Shown here piece by piece: positions 25,968 to 34,170 of a stretch of 64,000 bases of DNA. The notes under the pieces are model-generated. The model ran no database searches and was not told where the DNA came from. It worked only from the letters and a program-made list of their open reading frames with translations. Made by a program: the position numbers and the translations under genes. Source of the DNA: Flavobacterium tagetis (lineage in GTDB: Bacteria; Bacteroidota; Bacteroidia; Flavobacteriales; Flavobacteriaceae); NCBI RefSeq assembly GCF_016735615.1, contig NZ_JAERSF010000003.1:620001-684000 (forward strand). Reading direction: 5' to 3'. Position 1 is the first letter of the stretch. Each line of letters begins with the position of its first letter.

Positions 25968-27099
25968 TGGCAAACTCTTTAGCTAAACTCAAAACACGCT
26001 CAACAGCAATATCAATTTCCTTAGAAGTAGTAAATCTTCCCAAACTAAAACGAATCGAACTCAAAGCATCTTCATCAGATAATCCCATTGCTTTTAAAAC
26101 ATGAGAAGGTTTAGAAGTAACCGCAGAGCAAGAAGCTCCATTAGAAACAGAAATATTCCCCAAAGCCAGAATCATCTGTTCTGAATTTACGCTAGGAAAA
26201 CAAATATTAGAAGTATTATAAATTCGGTTTTCAGTATTTCCGTTAACGAAAGAACCTTTAAATTGCAATAATCCTTTTTCAAGTTTATTTCTTAAGACCT
26301 CAATTCGTTTTTGGTCTTCCTGTTGTTCTTTTAAAGCAATTTCTGCAGCTTTCCCTAAACCAATAATTCCTGGAACATTCAAGGTGCCACTTCTTAATTT
26401 TCTCTGTTGTCCGCCTCCAAGAATCTGAGGGGATAATTTTATTTTGGCTTTCGCCGAAATATATAAAGCGCCGACTCCCTTTGGGCCATAAAATTTATGA
26501 GCTGACATTGCCAAAAAATCAATTCCAAGAGCTTTTACATCGATCGGAATTTTACCGACAGCTTGTGTAGCATCACACATAAAAAGCACATTTCGGGTTT
26601 TCAGAATTTTAGAAATTTCAGAGATATTTTGCATGACACCTGTTTCATTATTGGAAAACATTCCTATGAAAACCAGTGTTTTATCTGTTGTTATTTCTTT
26701 CAAAAGTTGAATATCTAAAAGCCCGTCTGAAGCAGTTGGCAAGTAAGTTACTTCAAAACCAATGCTTTGCATGAAACGGCAAGTTTCTAGAACTGCTTTA
26801 TGTTCGGTTTGAATGGTAACGATATGTTTTCGATCTTGATTGGCTAAACCTTTTATAGCGAGATTAATCCCTTCTGTAGCACCAGAAGTAAAAATAATTT
26901 CATCAGCATCAGCATTAATTAAATCCGCAGTTTGCCAAGCTGCGTTTTCAACGGCTTCTTTTACTGTTAATCCAGCCAAATGTGTACCTGTTGAATTGGC
27001 ATAAAAATCAGTAAAATATGGGAGCATTGTATTCAAAACTCTATCATCAACAGGAGTTGTGGCATTGTTATCAAGATAAATGATTTTTTGTTGTGGCAT
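25948..27099 (-). CDS. NifS/IscS-type cysteine desulfurase
   Basis: The 383-residue PLP enzyme starts IIYLDNNATTPVDDRVL. It has the cofactor lysine in FLAMSAHKFYGPKGVG and the catalytic cysteine loop NGASCSAVTSKPSHVL. It moves sulfur from cysteine for iron-sulfur clusters or for sulfuration of the molybdenum cofactor. Its position between the cofactor-maturation genes and paoABC favours the latter, by inference. Oddly, the last residues (ATKTQRH) and the stop are encoded within the 56-bp repeat arm, so the natural C-terminus has been altered. Confidence 0.92.
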   Translation of the reverse strand: MPQQKIIYLDNNATTPVDDRVLNTMLPYFTDFYANSTGTHLAGLTVKEAVENAAWQTADLINADADEIIFTSGATEGINLAIKGLANQDRKHIVTIQTEHKAVLETCRFMQSIGFEVTYLPTASDGLLDIQLLKEITTDKTLVFIGMFSNNETGVMQNISEISKILKTRNVLFMCDATQAVGKIPIDVKALGIDFLAMSAHKFYGPKGVGALYISAKAKIKLSPQILGGGQQRKLRSGTLNVPGIIGLGKAAEIALKEQQEDQKRIEVLRNKLEKGLLQFKGSFVNGNTENRIYNTSNICFPSVNSEQMILALGNISVSNGASCSAVTSKPSHVLKAMGLSDEDALSSIRFSLGRFTTSKEIDIAVERVLSLAKEFATKTQRH

Positions 27100-27134
27100 A
27101 TCTTAGGCTTAATATGGTAAAAATACAATTTTAT

Positions 27135-27310
27135 AATCTCGCAAAGTCGCAGAGACGCAAAGTTTAATGCAAAAATTGATTATATAAGTGATGCAAGAAT
27201 TTTAAGTTTTCTCTTAATTGAATTTATAATACTTATATGGTTTAAAAAACTTTGCGTCTCTGCGGCTTTGCGAGATTTCTTCTTTTTAAACCTTTGCGCG
27301 CTTTGCGGCT
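27135..27310. repeat. Inverted repeat of the 'cgcaaag' family upstream of paoA
   Basis: Arms 27135-27165 and 27247-27277 pair over 31 bp with one mismatch (core GCAGAGACGCAAAGTTT). A further 'cctttgcgcgctttgcgg' segment follows to 27310. The 339-bp gap between the divergent desulfurase and paoA genes holds this, the -7 element at 27387 and nothing else I can support. Confidence 0.88.
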
Positions 27311-27386
27311 AAAAAAAAGCAAAATTGTAATTATTCTAAATAAGAGTAATGTTTGAATTTTATAATTTTTTGTTACATAAGATCGC

Positions 27387-27394
27387 TAAATTTG
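27387..27394 (+). promoter_or_regulatory. -7 element for paoABC
   Basis: TAAATTTG fits TAnnTTTG, 44 bp before the paoA ATG. The nearest TTG is only 14 bases upstream, so the -33 box is doubtful. Confidence 0.45.
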
Positions 27395-27438
27395 TTAGAA
27401 TGACAAAAGCGAATTTGCTAATTTAACAAATAGACTGA

Positions 27439-28077
27439 ATGGCTTCTAAAAAAACAAATCAAGATAAAGTAACGTCGGAAGATGCTAGTTCCCGTCGTGA
27501 CTTTATAAAGAAATCAGGACTTTTTACCGCTCTTGCCCTGACGCCACCTTCATTGGTTATGGCTTCGGAAAAGAAATGGGATGAAAAAATAGCGGAATAT
27601 TTAGAAACCGTACCGCTTTCTATCGAAGTAAATGGCACAAAACACAATCTCAATATCGAACCAAGAACCACTTTATTGGATTTGCTTCGCGAACAATTAC
27701 AGCTTACCGGAACCAAAAAAGGATGTGATCACGGACAATGCGGTGCGTGTACTGTTCACGTAAATGGAACTAGAATTTTGTCGTGTCTGTCTTTGGCAAC
27801 GATGCAGCAAAATGCTCAGGTAACTACAATTGAAGGACTTTCGAAAGGAAAAAAACTGCATCCCATGCAGGAAGCTTTTATTAAGCACGACGGTTTTCAG
27901 TGCGGATATTGCACGCCTGGACAAATCATGTCTGGAATTGCCTGTATCAAAGAAGGTCATGCTAACAGCAGAGAAGAAATTAGTGAATATATGAGCGGTA
28001 ATATCTGCCGATGTGGTGCTTATCATAACATTGTCGATGCTATAACCGAAGTGAAGGAAGGAGGAAAGGAGATATGA
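27439..28077 (+). CDS. paoA: Periplasmic aldehyde oxidoreductase, 2Fe-2S subunit (PaoA type)
   Basis: This 212-residue subunit starts with a twin-arginine signal (SSRRDFIKKSG, then a hydrophobic LFTALALTPP). Two 2Fe-2S sites follow: CDHGQCGACTVHVNG, and the CGYCTPGQIMSG ... NICRCGAYHNI pair. It is the electron-transfer small subunit of a xanthine oxidase-family enzyme carried to the periplasm by the Tat pathway. It overlaps paoB by 4 bp. Confidence 0.93.
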   Translation: MASKKTNQDKVTSEDASSRRDFIKKSGLFTALALTPPSLVMASEKKWDEKIAEYLETVPLSIEVNGTKHNLNIEPRTTLLDLLREQLQLTGTKKGCDHGQCGACTVHVNGTRILSCLSLATMQQNAQVTTIEGLSKGKKLHPMQEAFIKHDGFQCGYCTPGQIMSGIACIKEGHANSREEISEYMSGNICRCGAYHNIVDAITEVKEGGKEI

Positions 28078-29054
28078 AAAACTTTCAGATAATTAAAGCG
28101 CTGTCTTCTTCCTCGGCAGTTACAGGAAAAGCAAAAGATAATTCTTCGATGTTTATTGCGGGTGGAACCAATCTTGTCGACTTAATGAAGAAAAACATCG
28201 TTGCTCCAGATAAATTAGTTGACATCAACGGATTAGACTTAAAGAAAATTGAGTTTTTAAAAGGAAAAGTTTCGATCGGTGCTTTGGCAAAAAACAGTCA
28301 GGTTGCAGAAGATGCTTCTATAAAAGAAAAATATCCGTTGCTGGCATTGGCTCTAGCAGCTGGAGCTTCTCAGCAAATTCGTCACATGGCGACTGTTGGA
28401 GGTAATATGCTGCAGAAAACAAGATGCTCTTATTATTACAATACTGATATGCCCTGTAATAAGCGTGTCCCCAAAAGTGGTTGTGGCGCAATCGGAGGTT
28501 CTAACAGAATGGCAGCAGTTTTTGGAACTTCAGATAGTTGTATTGCGGTTCATCCAAGTGATATGTGCGTAGCTTTGGCTGCGCTTGACGCGAAAGTTTT
28601 GGTAGAAGGACCAAAAGGAAAACGAGAAATTAATTTTACCGATTTTCATAGGCTTCCAGGAAATATGCCTGAAAAAGACAATACGCTTGACAGCAGAGAA
28701 TTGATTACGGCTGTTGAAATTCCAGATAATAATTTTACTAAAAATGTTCATTATTTAAAAGTTCGTGACAGAACGAGTTATGCTTTTGCATTGGTGTCTG
28801 TTGCTGTGGCTTTAGATATAAAAAATAATACCATAAATGATGTCAGATTGGCTTTGGGCGGTGTGGCACATAAGCCATGGAGATTGACAGAAACAGAAAA
28901 ATTCCTGAAAGGGAAAACAGTTTCAGAAGATTTATTTAAACAAGCTGGCCATTTGTCTATGAAAGGTGCAAAAGGATTCGGTGATAATAATTTTAAACTT
29001 ACGCTTGGAGAGAATGCAGTCGCAGAAGCACTTACAATAGCAGCATCAAAATAA
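28074..29054 (+). CDS. paoB: Periplasmic aldehyde oxidoreductase, FAD subunit (PaoB type)
   Basis: The 326-residue subunit has the FAD-binding segments FIAGGTNLVDLMK and IRHMATVGGNML. It also has the cysteine-rich insertion characteristic of E. coli PaoB, which binds an extra 4Fe-4S cluster: TRCSYYYNTDMPCNKR ... SGCGAIGG. That insertion separates it from ordinary xanthine dehydrogenase FAD subunits. It overlaps paoA and lies 8 bp before paoC. Confidence 0.92.
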   Translation: MKNFQIIKALSSSSAVTGKAKDNSSMFIAGGTNLVDLMKKNIVAPDKLVDINGLDLKKIEFLKGKVSIGALAKNSQVAEDASIKEKYPLLALALAAGASQQIRHMATVGGNMLQKTRCSYYYNTDMPCNKRVPKSGCGAIGGSNRMAAVFGTSDSCIAVHPSDMCVALAALDAKVLVEGPKGKREINFTDFHRLPGNMPEKDNTLDSRELITAVEIPDNNFTKNVHYLKVRDRTSYAFALVSVAVALDIKNNTINDVRLALGGVAHKPWRLTETEKFLKGKTVSEDLFKQAGHLSMKGAKGFGDNNFKLTLGENAVAEALTIAASK

Positions 29055-29061
29055 TTAAATT

Positions 29062-31266
29062 ATGAGCAAGACAAGTAATATTAATAGAGTTGACGGATTT
29101 GCTAAAGTAACGGGATCAGCAACTTATTCAGCGGAGTATAAAATGGCAGGTGTTGTCTATGCCTGTTTGGTAGGAAGCACAATTGCTAAAGGAAGAATCA
29201 AAACAATTGATACTAAAAAAGCAGAATGGGCCCCAGGAGTTCTGGCGGTAATTACGCATTTGAATGTAGATAAACCTGCTGGCTACGAAAAAGCAAAAGA
29301 TAAACATAATTTTGGTCAGCCCTTGCAGATTTTCAAGGATGATTCGGTTTTGTATTACGATCAACCAATTGCTTTGGTAATTGCCGATACTTTTGAACGT
29401 ATGCGATATGCAGCGAGTTTAATTAAAGCCGATTATTTTAAAGAAGAACATTCGACAGAACTTAAAAAAGCAGCTGAAAAAGAAAAGAAAGTCGAAACCG
29501 ATAAAGGAAATGATTATCATCGTGGTGAACATGACGGTTATAAAAATGCTGAGGTAATTTTAGAAACAGAATATACTATTCCAACCGAGGTTCATAACCC
29601 AATGGAACTTGCGAATATCATTGCTAAATGGGACGGAAATAAACCAATCTTATACACCAAAAGTCAAGGTGTTGAAGGAACACGTAGAAGTGTTGCTGGA
29701 GTTTTTGGAGTGCCTGTTGAAGACGTTGAGGTTCATGCCGAGTATCTTGGCGGTGCTTTTGGAATGGGATTGCACACTTGGCCGTATGAAATCGCAGCTT
29801 TAATTGGAGCTAAAAAATTGAATCGTCCTGTGAAATTAGTACTGCATCGCGAGCAGATGTTTACTAATGTTGGTTTCAGACCTTACACGATTCAGAAAAT
29901 GGGTCTTGGAGCAACCAAAGATGGAAAACTGACAGGTTTAACGCACGAAGCTGTTGCGATGACTTCGAGCTATGAAGATTTCATGGAAGGAACTGTAAAC
30001 ATGTCCCGATTTATTTATGATTGTCCAAACGTTTCGACTCGTTACAGAATTGTGCCTTTGGATACCTGCACGCCAATCTGGATGCGAGGGCCGGGCGAGG
30101 CGACAGGTTCTTTTGCATTAGAATGTGCGATGGATGAAATGGCGTATAAATTAAACTTAGATCCGATTGAATTTCGCAAGCTGAACTATGCCGAGAAAGA
30201 TCAGGAACAAAATAAACCCTGGAGCAGTAAATTTCTTTTAGAATGTTACGAAGGTGGAATGGAACGCATAGGCTGGAAAAATCGTAAAAATGAACCAGGC
30301 TCTGTGAAAGAAGGAAACTGGCTAGTGGGTTACGGAATGGGTACAGGAACTTTTGGCTGCTATAGAAGTGCAACTTCTGTAAAGGCAAAATTTTTAGCGA
30401 ATGGCGATTTAGTCTTGCAATGCAGTGTTAATGATATGGGACCAGGAACGGCAACTATGATGACTGCCATTGGAGCTGACGTAATAGGTTTGCCAGCTGA
30501 AAATGTAATTATCGAAATGGGAAAAAGCGGTTTGCCAAAAGGTCCAACGCAAGGAGGTTCGGCAACGACTTCATCTGTTGGTTCCGCGGTTCATGATGCT
30601 TGCAATTTATTGCTGAATAAAATTATTGAATTGGGAAGTAAAAATCCTGCTTTAAAAGGAATCGCTCTAACAGATTTAACTTTTGAAAATGGTGCAGTTT
30701 CTTCTAAAAAAGACAAATCTAAATCAGTTACGTTAGCAGCACTTTTAAGCAGTAATAAATTAGAAGATTTTGAAGTGGAAAATCTTTCTAAAGCGGCAGA
30801 AGAAGCGAAGAAATATTCAATTTATTCGTTTTCGGTTCATTTTGTAAAAGTATTAGTGAATCCGAATTTGGGTAAAATAAGATTGGCTCATGTTGTGTCT
30901 TGTGCTGATATCGGAACCGTAATAAGCCAGAAAACTTCTGCGGGACAAATGTTCGGCGGGGCGGTAGGAGGAATCGGAATGGGATTAATGGAAGCATTAG
31001 AAATCGATCATCGTTTTGGACGTCCAATTAATAACAATTTCGCTGATTATCATGTTCCTGTAAATGCAGATATTGAAAAACAAGAAGTTTTCTTCGTGAA
31101 TAAAAAAGACCCAATAAGTAATCCAATGGGAACAAAAGGTTTGGGAGAAACGGCTTTGGTCGGAATGGCACCAGCAATTGCCAATGCTGTTTTCAATGCA
31201 ACCGGAAAACGTGTTAGAGATTTACCAATTACATTGGATAAAATTATAAAAACCGTAAAGGTTTAA
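29062..31266 (+). CDS. paoC: Periplasmic aldehyde oxidoreductase, molybdenum-binding subunit (PaoC type)
   Basis: The 734-residue catalytic subunit has the molybdopterin-binding family segments RVDGFAKVTGSATYSAEY, AEYLGGAFGMGL, IWMRGPGEATGSFALE, TQGGSATTSSVGSAV and the active-site glutamate in MGTKGLGETALVGMAPAI. Length equals E. coli PaoC (732). The predicted enzyme oxidises aldehydes in the periplasm after folded export with PaoA. Its substrate here is unknown; detoxifying aromatic or lipid aldehydes is a reasonable inference. Confidence 0.92.
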   Translation: MSKTSNINRVDGFAKVTGSATYSAEYKMAGVVYACLVGSTIAKGRIKTIDTKKAEWAPGVLAVITHLNVDKPAGYEKAKDKHNFGQPLQIFKDDSVLYYDQPIALVIADTFERMRYAASLIKADYFKEEHSTELKKAAEKEKKVETDKGNDYHRGEHDGYKNAEVILETEYTIPTEVHNPMELANIIAKWDGNKPILYTKSQGVEGTRRSVAGVFGVPVEDVEVHAEYLGGAFGMGLHTWPYEIAALIGAKKLNRPVKLVLHREQMFTNVGFRPYTIQKMGLGATKDGKLTGLTHEAVAMTSSYEDFMEGTVNMSRFIYDCPNVSTRYRIVPLDTCTPIWMRGPGEATGSFALECAMDEMAYKLNLDPIEFRKLNYAEKDQEQNKPWSSKFLLECYEGGMERIGWKNRKNEPGSVKEGNWLVGYGMGTGTFGCYRSATSVKAKFLANGDLVLQCSVNDMGPGTATMMTAIGADVIGLPAENVIIEMGKSGLPKGPTQGGSATTSSVGSAVHDACNLLLNKIIELGSKNPALKGIALTDLTFENGAVSSKKDKSKSVTLAALLSSNKLEDFEVENLSKAAEEAKKYSIYSFSVHFVKVLVNPNLGKIRLAHVVSCADIGTVISQKTSAGQMFGGAVGGIGMGLMEALEIDHRFGRPINNNFADYHVPVNADIEKQEVFFVNKKDPISNPMGTKGLGETALVGMAPAIANAVFNATGKRVRDLPITLDKIIKTVKV

Positions 31267-31286
31267 AATTAAAAAAGAATTACAAT

Positions 31287-31322
31287 AATCCCTTTGAAAA
31301 AGAATTTTAAAGGGATTTTTTT
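31287..31322 (+). terminator. Terminator of paoABC
   Basis: AATCCCTTT (31287-31295) pairs with AAAGGGATT (31309-31317), followed by T residues. Confidence 0.88.
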
Positions 31323-31390
31323 GTGCTATGAGAAAGTCTTACAAAGCAGAAGAATAGTAAAGTTTTTTTCGACAGATTATCACACAATCT

Positions 31391-31565
31391 TGTCATTTCG
31401 ACGAAGGAGAAATCTTCGCAATTAGCTCCGCAATAATAAGCCAATCTTTGTAGAGTTTCTCGTGGAGATTTCTCCTTCGTCGAAATGACAAAAATGGGGT
31501 TGCTTTGCCCCAAAAAAAATCGCAAAGCTTAAAAAAACTTTGCGACTTTGTGCCTTCGCGGCGTA
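31391..31565. repeat. 'catttcgacgaagg' inverted repeat plus a 'cgcaaag' segment
   Basis: Arms 31391-31415 and 31466-31490 are exact complements over 25 bp (TGTCATTTCGACGAAGGAGA and on). A second element with 'tcgcaaagc' and 'ctttgcga' follows at about 31519-31565. The pair fills the gap between the convergent paoC and DUF2911 genes. Confidence 0.88.
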
Positions 31566-31577
31566 TATTAGTAAAAC

Positions 31578-32141
31578 TTATTTAACCGTAATTGGCAATT
31601 CAACCGTTGTTTTATCCCAACCGATAACAAGATTTGCTATGTTGCCTTGAGTTGTAAAAGCAATAGATAAAGCTTCGATAGTTTCACCCACAGATTTAAC
31701 TGGAACTGAAACTCTTACAACGTCTTTGCTTTCATCGTAAGCATAACCACCCCATAAATCCAATTCTTTATTGATGATGATTGTCCATTTATCTTTTTCA
31801 GGAATAGCAAATAAACTGTAGTATCCAGCAGGAACTTTTTTACCGCCGATTGTTACGTCTTTGTAGAATTTAATCTCAGTATTTTCATTAGCACCAACTC
31901 TCCAGATTTCGCCAAATTTTACAACGTCACCAAAAATAGTTCTTCCTTTTGCAGAAGGTCTTGCGTAAGTAACTTTAATAACTGGGTTTGGGTTATCCGT
32001 TTTTTTAAATTTAACCGCTTTGTTTGGGAAATAAGAAATATCAACAGGACTATTGTCTAATGGAGCAAATTTTACTACATCTTGTGCCTGAACGGTAAAA
32101 GCAGCAAACAAAGTAACTGCTAGTAAATAGAATTTTTTCAT
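31578..32141 (-). CDS. DUF2911 family secreted protein
   Basis: This 187-residue protein has a signal peptide ending FTVQAQ. The DUF2911 core follows: ITYARP-like VTYARPSAKGRTIFG, GEIWRVGANENTEI, PAGYYSLFAIPEKDKWTIIINK and WGGYAYDESKDVVRV. Function unknown; widespread in Bacteroidota and predicted periplasmic. It may not belong to the adjacent polysaccharide locus, since a 99-bp gap separates them and no family link is known. Confidence 0.88.
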   Translation of the reverse strand: MKKFYLLAVTLFAAFTVQAQDVVKFAPLDNSPVDISYFPNKAVKFKKTDNPNPVIKVTYARPSAKGRTIFGDVVKFGEIWRVGANENTEIKFYKDVTIGGKKVPAGYYSLFAIPEKDKWTIIINKELDLWGGYAYDESKDVVRVSVPVKSVGETIEALSIAFTTQGNIANLVIGWDKTTVELPITVK

Positions 32142-32239
32142 GGTTTACAATTTTTAGATTAACTACAAAGTAAATTAATAATGAAGAAAAATCATATAAT
32201 TTGGCACCTGTTTTTTGTTAATGAATTGGTAATGACGAA

Positions 32240-34045
32240 TTAATTCTGATATTCCTTTTTCTTCTTTGCATACCAATCCTGCATAATGTAGAAAGCTTTT
32301 TTCTTTTCGCCATCATTTGAAATTAAGCCTTTTCGATTGTAACCGTCCTGAATACCTGGAAGCAATCTTTTTGGCGATCTGAAATCAACCAAAATCCACG
32401 GACTTGTTCCGCTTAAGTGAGGAATCTTTTCAATCATTTTTAAATTCTGAATGTATAAATATTCCTGATATTCCTCAGTCCAACGTTCGTTTTTCTCTCC
32501 GTGAAAACCCGCTTTGGCATCACCTCCAAATTCAGAAACAAAAACAGGTTTATTGTATTTAGATTTCCATGTTATTTTCTCAGCATCTTCCAAGTTTCCG
32601 CCATACCAGCCCAAATATTGATTGAAAGCCACAACATCCAAAACTTCTCCAATAGGATCATCAATAGTTTCTTTTTTGGTTAATAAAGCAGCGCTAATTA
32701 ATCTAGTATTGTCTAATGATCTGGTGTGAGATGCCAAATTTTTAATGAAAGTATTTCTAGCTTCCGAAATTGGAGTTTCATTTGCCATCGACCAAATCAC
32801 AATACTAGCTCTATTTTTATCTCTTGTGATAGCAGCAGTTAATTGATCTTGAGCATTTTTATATGTGTTTTCGTTTTTAAATTCAACTGTCCAGTACACC
32901 GGAATTTCTTCCCAAACCATTAAACCTAATTTATCAGCTTCTCTAACCATGTTCTCGTTATGCGGATAATGCGCCAGACGAACATAATTACAACCTAATT
33001 CTTTTGCCCAGTTTAATAAACGTAAAGCATCTTCTTGAGAATTTGCGCGGCCTCCTTTGGCATTTTCTTCGTGAATTGAAATTCCGCGTAAAAAGACTGG
33101 TTTTCCGTTCAACAGAATTTGATCTTCTTTTGTTTCTATAGTTCTAAAACCAATTTGATCGTTTAATTTTTTTCCGTTAAAGTCAATCGTAACATCATAT
33201 AATTTTGGATTTTCTGGCGACCAATAAGAGATTTTTTTAGCAGGAATTTCGAAATTCAAGATTCCGTCAGCACCAATTTTTCCTTTATAATTGATTTTTA
33301 ATTCAGGAATAGAAATCGACGCATTATTCTGCGTAGCTTCTAGATTGTTAATTTTAATGAAACCAGAAATGACATTTGCATTTCCTTTTTTAAGCTGAAT
33401 AGTATAATCTTCTACAAAAGAAGCTTCTTCTTCAATTAAAGTTACATCACGAGTTATTCCTCCATAATTCCACCAATCAGTATTTACTGTTGGAACATCT
33501 TCTTTGTGACGTGTATTATCAACTTTAATTACTAAATAATTTCCAGTAGGTTTTACGATTGAAGTTACTTCGTAATTAAAAGGAGTGAAACCACCTTCGT
33601 GAGTTCCAAGTTTTTTTCCGTTCAAATAAACATCAGCTTTGTAATTGATAGCTCCCAAATATAAAAACAGACGTTTATTAGCCACTAAATTGTAATCGAA
33701 GGACTTTTTGAACCAAACATTTCCTTCGTAATATTTTAGTTCCGTAACCTGCGAATTCCAATCGCCTGGAATATTGATTGTAGGCGATTTATCAAAATCA
33801 TATTCTACTAATTCCTGTTTGTTTTGAGCATGATAATTGGTAAAAAAAGCTCCTTTTGCTGGTTTTTCACTTTTGTCGTATTGGTCAAGGTGAAAACTGT
33901 AAAAGCCTGTTTGATATGGATCTATAATATAATTCCAAACTCCATTTAAAGAAGTGGTGTTTCGGTTGGGTACGTTAGAAATTAAACCTTGTGATTGTCC
34001 AATTGCGAACGATGTCAGGAATAATAATGTTAGAATTTTTTTCAT
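32240..34045 (-). CDS. GH2 family glycoside hydrolase, probable beta-glucuronidase
   Basis: The 601-residue secreted enzyme (signal peptide ending GQSQG) has a GH2 sugar-binding domain (LNGVWNYIIDPYQ, GNVWFKKSF), an Ig-like middle domain and a TIM barrel. The barrel has FLRGISIHEENAKGGRA, acid/base in IVIWSMANETPISEARN, and nucleophile in PVFVSEFGGDAKAGFHG. The length and the EEN loop resemble beta-glucuronidases. As the last gene of the susCD operon it would release glucuronate, or a related sugar, from oligosaccharides in the periplasm. A beta-galactosidase activity cannot be excluded. Confidence 0.85.
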   Translation of the reverse strand: MKKILTLLFLTSFAIGQSQGLISNVPNRNTTSLNGVWNYIIDPYQTGFYSFHLDQYDKSEKPAKGAFFTNYHAQNKQELVEYDFDKSPTINIPGDWNSQVTELKYYEGNVWFKKSFDYNLVANKRLFLYLGAINYKADVYLNGKKLGTHEGGFTPFNYEVTSIVKPTGNYLVIKVDNTRHKEDVPTVNTDWWNYGGITRDVTLIEEEASFVEDYTIQLKKGNANVISGFIKINNLEATQNNASISIPELKINYKGKIGADGILNFEIPAKKISYWSPENPKLYDVTIDFNGKKLNDQIGFRTIETKEDQILLNGKPVFLRGISIHEENAKGGRANSQEDALRLLNWAKELGCNYVRLAHYPHNENMVREADKLGLMVWEEIPVYWTVEFKNENTYKNAQDQLTAAITRDKNRASIVIWSMANETPISEARNTFIKNLASHTRSLDNTRLISAALLTKKETIDDPIGEVLDVVAFNQYLGWYGGNLEDAEKITWKSKYNKPVFVSEFGGDAKAGFHGEKNERWTEEYQEYLYIQNLKMIEKIPHLSGTSPWILVDFRSPKRLLPGIQDGYNRKGLISNDGEKKKAFYIMQDWYAKKKKEYQN

Positions 34046-34083
34046 TTTGTAAAATTAATTTTTGTTTTAATCTGAAATATATT

Positions 34084-34169
34084 TTAACCGCAAAGGGCGC
34101 TAAGTTTTACGCAAAGTTCGCAAAGCTTTGCGTGCCTTGCGAACTTTCCTTTGTGCTCTTTGCGGTTAA
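34084..34169. repeat. Inverted repeat of the 'ccgcaaag' family between the two GH2 genes
   Basis: Outer arms TTAACCGCAAAG (34084-34095) and CTTTGCGGTTAA (34158-34169) enclose internal 'gcaaagttcgcaaag' and 'ccttgcgaactt' complements. The hairpin ends 2 bp from the stop of the upstream GH2 gene. Confidence 0.85.
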
Positions 34170-34170
34170 G

